Positions 8,050 to 12,853 of a DNA stretch of 12,853 nucleotides are shown here, in pieces; within the stretch, counting starts at the first letter, position 1, and every line of letters begins with the position of its first letter. Below the pieces are notes generated by a model, which did no database searches, was not told where the DNA came from, and saw only the letters and a program-made list of their open reading frames with translations. Source of the DNA: Cetobacterium sp. UBA6069 (GTDB lineage: Bacteria; Fusobacteriota; Fusobacteriia; Fusobacteriales; Fusobacteriaceae); the NCBI GenBank assembly GCA_002428805.1, contig DIXX01000055.1, positions 8,141-20,993 on the forward strand, given 5' to 3'. The position numbers and the translations under genes are program-made.

Positions 8050-8854
8050 ATATTTTCTTATTGTATTGTAGATTATCACCATTCTGGTTATCTAAATTTA
8101 AAGATTTTTTAATTTCATTTACAAAATGGCTACCGAAAATATATTCTAAAACATTTTGATAAGAGATTATAAAAGGTTGGTAGTCTTCGCTTTTAAACCC
8201 AATTGGATTTTCTCTTCTGAAATATGCAGATTTAGATTTATCTATATCCATACATGCAAAATTCGAATCATTCATAGCTAGATAACTATTTTTTTTAGTT
8301 GGAACGAATATATATAGAGTTTCATCATCTTGTATTATTTCTAGAGGGTATATAGAGCACCAAAGTGGCTTTGTATCGATTATTTCACCTAATGTTGCAT
8401 CATTATCAATACATATTTTATGTATTGCACAAAGATGTCTATCAATATGAATACAAGAGCATGTACATCTATCAAAAGTTGAATCGATATGTTCATCAGG
8501 GATTAGCATTTTATCTTTTTTTATAGAGGCTATAATTTCAGATTCAGTTAATCCTTCCTCTTTTAGTATCGAAACAGCTTTTGTTAACGAATCATATTCT
8601 TTTAGATTTCCTAAAATAACATTTCTAGCTTTTTTGTTAAACTCATATGGAAATTGCACACAACAATTAGTGAGACAATTAAAGCAATCGAAATTTGTAA
8701 GGTGCTTAAAGCTATTAACATCGATTATGGCATTATAAGTTTTATTACTTAAATTAATATCTATATTTAGCACTTTTATTCCACTAAAATATATTTTTAT
8801 TCTATTTTTATTTTTTTCAGAAATTTTAAAATCTCTATGTAAAAAGTAATTCAT
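8048..8854 (-). CDS. Cysteine-cluster protein of the DUF3109/YkgJ type (probable metal or Fe-S binding)
   Basis: The 268-residue product is soluble, with no signal peptide or membrane segment. Its cysteines are clustered: C57-x2-C60-x3-C64-C65 followed by a Pro at 69, then C130, C132, C134, C142, C148 and C166. The segments CAIHKIC and LWCSIYPLEII resemble conserved parts of the DUF3109 relatives of YkgJ, a family thought to bind zinc or an iron-sulfur cluster. That assignment comes from remembered motif patterns and no reaction is known. AGGAG at 8861-8865 lies 6 bases before the ATG. It has its own promoter and ends in the terminator shared with the helicase, so it seems to be a single-gene unit. 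Family confidence is moderate; function is unknown. Confidence 0.75.
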   Translation of the reverse strand: MNYFLHRDFKISEKNKNRIKIYFSGIKVLNIDINLSNKTYNAIIDVNSFKHLTNFDCFNCLTNCCVQFPYEFNKKARNVILGNLKEYDSLTKAVSILKEEGLTESEIIASIKKDKMLIPDEHIDSTFDRCTCSCIHIDRHLCAIHKICIDNDATLGEIIDTKPLWCSIYPLEIIQDDETLYIFVPTKKNSYLAMNDSNFACMDIDKSKSAYFRRENPIGFKSEDYQPFIISYQNVLEYIFGSHFVNEIKKSLNLDNQNGDNLQYNKKI

Positions 8855-8899
8855 TAAATTCTCCTAAACTTTTATAATTTTTTTTAAACCATATCTTAC

Positions 8900-8928
8900 A
8901 TTATAGTATAAAAACATACAAAAACCAA
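8900..8928 (-). promoter_or_regulatory. Promoter for the cysteine-cluster gene
   Basis: On the minus strand, TTGGTT (-35, 8928-8923) and a perfect TATAAT (-10, 8905-8900) are 17 bases apart and about 45 bases upstream of the ATG. This fits a vegetative sigma-70 promoter. Confidence 0.65.
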
Positions 8929-8980
8929 GAAAAATATAAAAAATAATCAATTAACGAACATAAGTTGATCAGTTAAAACA

Positions 8981-9009
8981 TGGACAAATAGATGGTTTTA
9001 ATGTACAAT
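8981..9009 (+). promoter_or_regulatory. Promoter of a candidate small RNA
   Basis: TGGACA (8981-8986) and TACAAT (9004-9009) match the sigma-70 boxes at 5 of 6 positions each and are exactly 17 bases apart. No coding start with a ribosome-binding site follows within 150 bases, but a terminator does. Transcription would start near 9016. Confidence 0.55.
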
Positions 9010-9031
9010 TCAATTACTGAACTTTTAATGC

Positions 9032-9057
9032 TCATCAATTTTCTCTCAAATTGATGA
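9032..9057 (+). other. Hairpin in the candidate small RNA
   Basis: TCATCAATTT (9032-9041) and AAATTGATGA (9048-9057) form a perfect 10-bp stem with a 6-base pyrimidine loop (TCTCTC). An unpaired pyrimidine loop such as this could base-pair with purine-rich ribosome-binding sites; that use is speculation. Confidence 0.6.
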
Positions 9058-9074
9058 AAAATTTTCTAATTTAA

Positions 9075-9116
9075 AAATAAGCAGGTACATTCCCAGTACC
9101 TGCTTATTTCTATTTT
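9075..9116 (+). terminator. Strong intrinsic terminator ending the candidate small RNA
   Basis: AAATAAGCAGGTAC (9075-9088) pairs perfectly with GTACCTGCTTATTT (9096-9109) around a 7-base loop (ATTCCCA). It is followed by CTATTTT, a slightly interrupted U-tract. It is the most GC-rich hairpin in the window. No known gene on the plus strand ends just before it, which is why a small transcript is proposed. Confidence 0.8.
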
Positions 9117-9149
9117 AAAAAAATAGAAGGAAAATAAGTAGTTAGAGAG

Positions 9150-9155
9150 TATAAT
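9150..9155 (+). promoter_or_regulatory. Possible -10 box for the coiled-coil gene
   Basis: A consensus TATAAT lies 36 bases upstream of the ATG at 9192. The position 16-18 bases before it (AAGGAA region) does not resemble a -35 box, so an activator or another sigma contact may be needed, or the match is chance. Confidence 0.35.
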
Positions 9156-9191
9156 CAGCTTAAGACTACAGAATTTATTAGGAGGGGAGAT

Positions 9192-9890
9192 ATGATTAGT
9201 GGATTGTTTAAAAATAAGAAATTTATTGAAGCTGAAAAAAATCAAAAATTATTAGAAAACGAAATAAAAAAATTATCATTAGAATTAGTCAGAAAAGATG
9301 GATTTTTAAAATGTAAAAATGATCTCTTTATTTCGAAAGAAAATATGAGTAAAAATACTTTCGATTGGGAAAAGATGGGAGATGATTTGAAAAAATACCA
9401 CGAAGAAAATCTTCTTCTCAAAAAAGATTTAGAAAAGATAACAGAACTTTTAAATATAAGAGATTCGAATATTAGATATTTAATAAAAATAAATAAATTT
9501 TTATTTGAAGTTAGATTCTCTGAAGAGGTCAAAAATTTTAAGTTGAATAATATTAATTATGTTCAGCAATTAAATCATGAGTGTATTCAAAAAATGGTTA
9601 GAGATGAAAAACTAAGAGATGAAATTTTAAAAAGATATAATAATTTTAAAAAGGATATAATGCTTTGGGATTTGAAAACAAACCTAATAAAAGGTGAAAA
9701 AATAACAGTGATATATTCTAAATTTAGAAAATTTATAAATGTTTTAAATGAAAAGTCTATTAATTATATGGGAGATTTAAACATAGAGATTTTTAATAAT
9801 CTAAGTAAAGATGGTTTTAAAATTGAAGAGATAAATAGTTTTAAAGCGATGTTTGAAGAGTATAATAGAGAGCATTTAATAAAAAATTAA
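9192..9890 (+). CDS. Unrecognised coiled-coil protein, 232 residues
   Basis: I do not recognise this protein. It is rich in Lys, Glu, Asn, Ile and Leu. It has no signal peptide or membrane segment, and the only cysteines are isolated (near residues 41 and 131). Residues about 10-100 look like a long coiled coil, with regular leucines and isoleucines in QKLLENEIKKLSLELV and NLLLKKDLEKITELLNI. The rest seems mostly helical, with aromatic-rich stretches such as KKDIMLWDL. It is surely a real gene: AGGAGG at 9180-9185 sits 6 bases before the ATG, the frame is long in a sequence full of stops, and a terminator follows. It is probably monocistronic. It is cytoplasmic as far as can be seen, perhaps a structural or adaptor protein. 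It may be confined to the lineage, which I cannot test. Confidence 0.8.
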   Translation: MISGLFKNKKFIEAEKNQKLLENEIKKLSLELVRKDGFLKCKNDLFISKENMSKNTFDWEKMGDDLKKYHEENLLLKKDLEKITELLNIRDSNIRYLIKINKFLFEVRFSEEVKNFKLNNINYVQQLNHECIQKMVRDEKLRDEILKRYNNFKKDIMLWDLKTNLIKGEKITVIYSKFRKFINVLNEKSINYMGDLNIEIFNNLSKDGFKIEEINSFKAMFEEYNREHLIKN

Positions 9891-9912
9891 AAAAATATAC
9901 AATTAAAATTTG

Positions 9913-9937
9913 AGAACCTTTTTGGGTTCTTTTTTTT
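9913..9937 (+). terminator. Intrinsic terminator after the coiled-coil gene
   Basis: AGAACC (9913-9918) pairs with GGTTCT (9925-9930) across a 6-base loop. It is followed by an unbroken run of eight T (9930-9937). The stem is short, but the T-tract is excellent and the distance from the stop codon (about 20 bases) is right. Confidence 0.8.
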
Positions 9938-9946
9938 ATTTATTCC

Positions 9947-9975
9947 TTGACATAAAGCAGTTTAAAATATATACT
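9947..9975 (+). promoter_or_regulatory. Near-consensus promoter of the TonB-dependent receptor
   Basis: A perfect TTGACA (9947-9952) and TATACT (9970-9975), 17 bases apart, form the best promoter in the window. The start would be near 9982, giving a leader of about 45 bases. Confidence 0.75.
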
Positions 9976-9985
9976 TTAGCTAATG

Positions 9986-10000
9986 ATTTGATTGTCAAAT
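9986..10000. promoter_or_regulatory. Small palindrome in the receptor leader, possible iron-regulator site
   Basis: ATTTGA (9986-9991) and TCAAAT (9995-10000) are inverted around TTG, just downstream of the predicted transcription start. The neighbouring bases (CTAATGATTTGATTGTC, 9980-9996) loosely resemble repeated GATAAT-like Fur units. Many TonB-dependent receptors are repressed by Fur with iron; here the match is partial, so this is a suggestion only. Confidence 0.35.
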
Positions 10001-10026
10001 AATTTGTGTAAATATATGGAGGGGAA

Positions 10027-12063
10027 ATGAAGAAAAAAATAGGATTATTAGCATTTTTATTAACGGCATCTGCTTATGCAGAGGATAGTTTTTTTAAAGA
10101 TTCAGCACCAGAGAGAGAAATGGTAAAATTAGAGGAATCTGTTATAACAACGACAGGATTTGAAACGAATATAAGAGAGATTCCATCAAACGTAACTGTA
10201 ATAAGTAGTCAAGAGATTCAAGAAAAAGGATACACAAGCGTAGAAGAGGTTTTAGAAAAAATACCTAGTGTTACAATAACAAAAGGAGCATTTGGAAGTA
10301 CTGTTGACTTAAGAGGGCAAGGTTCAGACAAAGCTAGAAGTAACGTTAAAATACTTGTAGATGGAGTTTCAATTGTGCCATTAAATAAAAGTCATACAAG
10401 AATTCCATTAGATTCTATAGACTTGAATACAATTGAAACAATTGAAGTAATTCCAGGTGGAGGAGCTGTACTTTATGGAACAGGGACAGCTGGTGGAGTT
10501 ATAAACATAATAACAAAATCAGGAAGTGGAATGAAGCCTGTAAACAGAGTTAATTTTGAAGTTGGTTCTTACGGACGTGAAAAAATATCAACTTCAGCAG
10601 GAGCTTTAGTTACAGAGAATTTACTACTTCAAACAAATATAGCTTATGAGGAAGGAGATTCTTACTTAGATGAAAAACATCAGGAGCTTGTAAGTGGAGA
10701 TATCTTAGCTAAATACAAAATATCAGATAAATCAGATATCAGTTTAAAGTTTGAAAAATCAAAAGATAAAAGTCAAGATCCAGGTGGGATGCTAACTAAA
10801 AAAGAGTATGATGAAGACAGACAACAAATTGGAAGCGGTGCTTCAGTAAATCAAAATACAGAAATAAATAGAGATATGGTAACAGCTATTTATAACCAAG
10901 AATTATCTGATACTTTAAGATTCTCTCTTCAAGGAACTTATCAAAGGAAAAATGATACATTCTCTTCTGATAACGGAGATAAATCAGTTCAATTTTTAGA
11001 TAATGAAATAAAAGAGGAACAAATAGATGTAAAGCCAAAACTACAATTAAAGTATGGTAAAAATAACAGTTTAGTAATGGGATTTGATTATAGTTATTTA
11101 AAATCAGCAAGAAATATTGAAGGAATAGGAACTAGAAATCAAGACAGTTTAGACAAAAGAGGTAGTGAAAGTTACTCTGTTTATGCATTAAATAGTTATA
11201 AACTTGATAAGCTAGAGTTGACTCAAGGTATTAGATATAACCAGACAGAAAATAGATATGAGACAAGAAACAGATTGAATCCATCTAGAAGCACTCCAGA
11301 GTCAAGAGATACAATGGATAACATGGCCTATGAGCTAGCTGCAAACTATTTATACTCTGATACAGGAAATAGCTATATCAGATGGGAGAGAGGATTTAAT
11401 ACACCTAGTCCAAATAGTATTTTTAATAATCCTAGTGACTCTCAAATTGACAAGGGATATGAGTATGGTCTTTCAGGTGTTAAAGAGGAGATTTATGACT
11501 CGTTTGAGGTTGGAGTAAGAGATTACTTTATGTTTTCATATGTTAGTTTAGCTGCTTTTTATAGTGAGACAACAGATGAAATATATAGAGAAGGAAACTC
11601 TGCAAATTGGATATCATATAACTTAGATGAAACTCAGAGAAAAGGAATAGAGTTATCATTTGAACAGTATTTAGGTAAATTAACTTTATCAGAAGGGTAT
11701 TCATATGTTGATGCAGAGATTACAAAAGGTAATTACAAAGGGAAAAATGTTCCAGGAGTTTCAAAAAATAGTTTTAACTTGAGTGCTAAATATGAATTTA
11801 CACCAAAGTTAAATACGATTTTATCTACAGTATATAAAGATGCGGTTTATGTAGATAGCAATAATACTGGTGGTAAAGTAAATGATTATATCGTAACAAA
11901 TTTAATAGTTAACTATAAAGTTAATGAAGATATGAGATTATATGCAGGAGTTAACAACCTGTTTAATGAGATGTATGCAAATGGTTTAGATGTTGATAAA
12001 GAGATTATGTATAGAGCAGCAGATGAAAGAAATTATTTTGCTGGTGTAAATTATACTTTTTAA
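10027..12063 (+). CDS. TonB-dependent outer-membrane receptor (siderophore/iron-complex type)
   Basis: This 678-residue protein is a gated outer-membrane channel that takes up scarce ligands with energy from TonB-ExbBD. The Sec signal peptide is clear: basic start MKKK, hydrophobic LLAFLLTASAYA, probable cleavage after Ala18. A TonB-box-like stretch (ESVITTTGF, residues 37-45) follows. The plug domain covers about 50-170, with VEEVLEKIPSVTITKG, VDLRGQG, ILVDGVSI and LYGTGTAGGVINIITKSG. The remainder is the beta-barrel with alternating residues. It ends in VNYTF, the C-terminal Phe needed for barrel assembly. Length is normal for the FepA/CirA/BtuB size class. GGAGGGG (10018-10024) precedes the ATG. 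No transport, TonB or haem gene is adjacent, so the ligand (siderophore, haem, cobalamin) cannot be fixed. There is no clear terminator before ndk. Family confidence is very high. Confidence 0.95.
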   Translation: MKKKIGLLAFLLTASAYAEDSFFKDSAPEREMVKLEESVITTTGFETNIREIPSNVTVISSQEIQEKGYTSVEEVLEKIPSVTITKGAFGSTVDLRGQGSDKARSNVKILVDGVSIVPLNKSHTRIPLDSIDLNTIETIEVIPGGGAVLYGTGTAGGVINIITKSGSGMKPVNRVNFEVGSYGREKISTSAGALVTENLLLQTNIAYEEGDSYLDEKHQELVSGDILAKYKISDKSDISLKFEKSKDKSQDPGGMLTKKEYDEDRQQIGSGASVNQNTEINRDMVTAIYNQELSDTLRFSLQGTYQRKNDTFSSDNGDKSVQFLDNEIKEEQIDVKPKLQLKYGKNNSLVMGFDYSYLKSARNIEGIGTRNQDSLDKRGSESYSVYALNSYKLDKLELTQGIRYNQTENRYETRNRLNPSRSTPESRDTMDNMAYELAANYLYSDTGNSYIRWERGFNTPSPNSIFNNPSDSQIDKGYEYGLSGVKEEIYDSFEVGVRDYFMFSYVSLAAFYSETTDEIYREGNSANWISYNLDETQRKGIELSFEQYLGKLTLSEGYSYVDAEITKGNYKGKNVPGVSKNSFNLSAKYEFTPKLNTILSTVYKDAVYVDSNNTGGKVNDYIVTNLIVNYKVNEDMRLYAGVNNLFNEMYANGLDVDKEIMYRAADERNYFAGVNYTF

Positions 12064-12135
12064 TAAAAAATAAAGGAAATTCTAATAGTGGGTAGTATCA
12101 AATATATAGCATGTAAATACTAGATAGGAGGTACT

Positions 12136-12540
12136 ATGGAAAAAACACTACTGATAATTAAACCTGATGCAGTTGAGAGAAAATTAATTGGTGATATAAT
12201 TCAAAGAGTAGAAAGAAAAGGATTAGATATAAAAGCTTTAAAAATGGAAAAAATATCTTTAGAAAAAGCTGAAAAACATTATGAGGTTCATAAAAATAAA
12301 GAATTTTATAATAACTTAATTAATTTTATAACTTCTGGTCCACTAGTTTTAATGGTTCTTGAAGGAAAAGATTGTATAAAAATAGTTAGAACTATGGCTG
12401 GAAGTACTTCTCCATCTGATGCAATACCAGGAACAATAAGAGGTGATTTTTCAACAGATATGTTAGAAAATATCGTTCATACATCTGATAGTTTAGAAAG
12501 TAGCGAAAAAGAAATAAAGAATTTTTTTAAAAACCTATGA
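12136..12540 (+). CDS. ndk: Nucleoside diphosphate kinase
   Basis: Ndk moves the gamma-phosphate of ATP onto other nucleoside diphosphates by a phospho-histidine intermediate, balancing NTP and dNTP pools in the cytoplasm. The 134-residue length is typical (130-150). The protein starts with TLLIIKPDAVER (Lys9 of the active site). It has the nucleotide-binding Arg in VRTMAGSTSPSDA, the PGTIRGDF motif (98-105) and the catalytic His115 in NIVHTSDS, where the residue after His is Thr instead of the common Gly. AGGAGG (12126-12131) sits 4 bases upstream of the ATG. The gap of 72 bases after the receptor gene shows no convincing terminator, so some read-through from that gene is possible; only a weak promoter (TTCTAA-17-TATATA, 12080-12108) is visible. 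Identification is secure. Confidence 0.96.
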   Translation: MEKTLLIIKPDAVERKLIGDIIQRVERKGLDIKALKMEKISLEKAEKHYEVHKNKEFYNNLINFITSGPLVLMVLEGKDCIKIVRTMAGSTSPSDAIPGTIRGDFSTDMLENIVHTSDSLESSEKEIKNFFKNL

Positions 12541-12566
12541 ATTTTTTTTATAAAAAAGAAGTTTCC

Positions 12567-12595
12567 TTTAAATATTGTATATAGAGTTATATAAT
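12567..12595 (+). promoter_or_regulatory. Promoter for the last small gene
   Basis: TTTAAA (12567-12572) and a perfect TATAAT (12590-12595) are 17 bases apart and end 20 bases before the ATG at 12616. The -35 is weak (4 of 6) and the -10 is consensus. The leader would be about 14 bases long. Confidence 0.5.
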
Positions 12596-12615
12596 GTAAA
12601 AAGAGAGGTGTGTTT

Positions 12616-12843
12616 ATGGAAAATAAAAAGAAATTAGAGGAATTAAAAAAAGAAGCTACTGAAAATTTGAAAAAAATTGGAGAAGTAAAAAAAGAAGAGA
12701 TTGAGGATTACTGGGAAAGATTTAAAAAATTAGAAAAAGTTTACAAGGATAATTTTGATAAGCTTATAGCTGCAGAATTATTAGATGTAAAAATGTTAAT
12801 ATTTAAAATCGAAGAAAAATTTAAATCAAAAGATGATAAATAA
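12616..12843 (+). CDS. Small highly charged helical protein, 75 residues
   Basis: I do not recognise this protein. It is about half Lys and Glu, has no Cys, no membrane segment and no signal peptide. It reads as one or two amphipathic helices (KKLEELKKEATENLKKIG, then the region around residues 50-70, LIAAELLDVKMLIFKIEEKF). The ATG at 12616 is favoured over the in-frame GTG at 12610 because AGGTG (12606-12610) is then a ribosome-binding site 5 bases upstream. Its own promoter precedes it. The stop codon is at 12841-12843, so the gene is complete although only 10 bases of the window remain. It could be a small structural or regulatory protein; no function is proposed. Confidence 0.7.
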   Translation: MENKKKLEELKKEATENLKKIGEVKKEEIEDYWERFKKLEKVYKDNFDKLIAAELLDVKMLIFKIEEKFKSKDDK

Positions 12844-12853
12844 AAAATGAGCA

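Larger units (their letters stand above)
9016..9116 (+). ncRNA. Candidate small RNA of about 100 nt
   Basis: A promoter-like pair (8981-9009) and a strong intrinsic terminator (ending 9116) bracket about 101 bases that contain no credible protein gene. The predicted transcript has two hairpins: 9032-9057 (10-bp stem) and the terminator 9075-9109 (14-bp stem), joined by an A/U-rich single-stranded linker. This is the usual build of a bacterial trans-acting small RNA. It could instead be a terminated leader of the coiled-coil gene at 9192, but that gene has a separate TATAAT at 9150. I do not recognise it as a known family such as 6S, SRP, tmRNA or a riboswitch. The only ATG frame inside (9028) codes for 8 residues and has no ribosome-binding site. 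Confidence 0.5.

Noticed and set aside
9028..9054. A tiny ATG frame (8 residues) inside the small RNA candidate, possible leader peptide.
   Set aside because: It has no ribosome-binding site and no run of regulatory codons.
9103..9138. The 3' arm of the small-RNA terminator can also pair with AAAATAG plus AAATAAG downstream (9120-9126 and 9132-9138), suggesting an antiterminator.
   Set aside because: The competing strand is made after the terminator has already formed and the alternative helix is weaker with a 5-base bulge, so it could not prevent termination.
12093..12122. TAGTAT and ATACTA inverted repeat before ndk as a terminator or operator.
   Set aside because: The arms are only 6 A/T-rich bases with an 18-base loop and no T-tract follows; this is expected by chance.

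Overview
The window is strongly AT-rich, with A/T-ending codons, strong AGGAG-type ribosome-binding sites and tight intergenic spacing. It combines Firmicute-like genes (a SigH-type sigma factor, a fused glutathione-synthesis enzyme, a MATE exporter) with a TonB-dependent outer-membrane receptor that has a Sec signal peptide. A low-GC organism with an outer membrane fits Fusobacteriota (Fusobacterium, Cetobacterium, Ilyobacter and relatives) best. This is inference from gene content and composition; no rRNA or other taxonomic marker is present.

Layout. Positions 1-461 (minus) hold the N-terminal part of an acyltransferase-3 membrane protein that runs off the left edge. Divergent from it is a two-gene operon: a MATE exporter (617-1921) and gshF/gshAB, the bifunctional glutathione synthase (1934-4258). 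The operon promoter is followed at once by a perfect 11-bp-arm palindrome (576-603), a strong operator candidate. gshF converges on a SigH-type sigma factor (4316-4909, minus) across a shared bidirectional terminator. Divergent from the sigma gene is a large PLD-nuclease/SF2-helicase/DUF3427-type protein (5185-8013). This converges, again over a shared terminator, on a cysteine-cluster protein of the DUF3109/YkgJ type (8048-8854, minus).

The 337-base gap that follows is not empty. It has a good promoter (8981-9009), a hairpin and a strong intrinsic terminator (9075-9116), which together outline an unannotated small RNA of about 100 nt. Next come an unrecognised coiled-coil protein (9192-9890) with its own terminator, a TonB-dependent receptor (10027-12063) with a near-consensus promoter and a small palindrome in its leader, nucleoside diphosphate kinase (12136-12540), and a 75-residue charged helical protein (12616-12843).

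How the genes work together. Only the MATE-gshF pair looks clearly co-transcribed, which suggests a detoxification or redox function with efflux and glutathione under one operator-controlled promoter. The rest are mostly single-gene units with their own promoters and terminators. There is no mobile element, tRNA, rRNA or CRISPR array. The most promising undescribed items are the small RNA candidate, the palindrome controlling the MATE-gshF operon, the helicase and the orphan coiled-coil gene.
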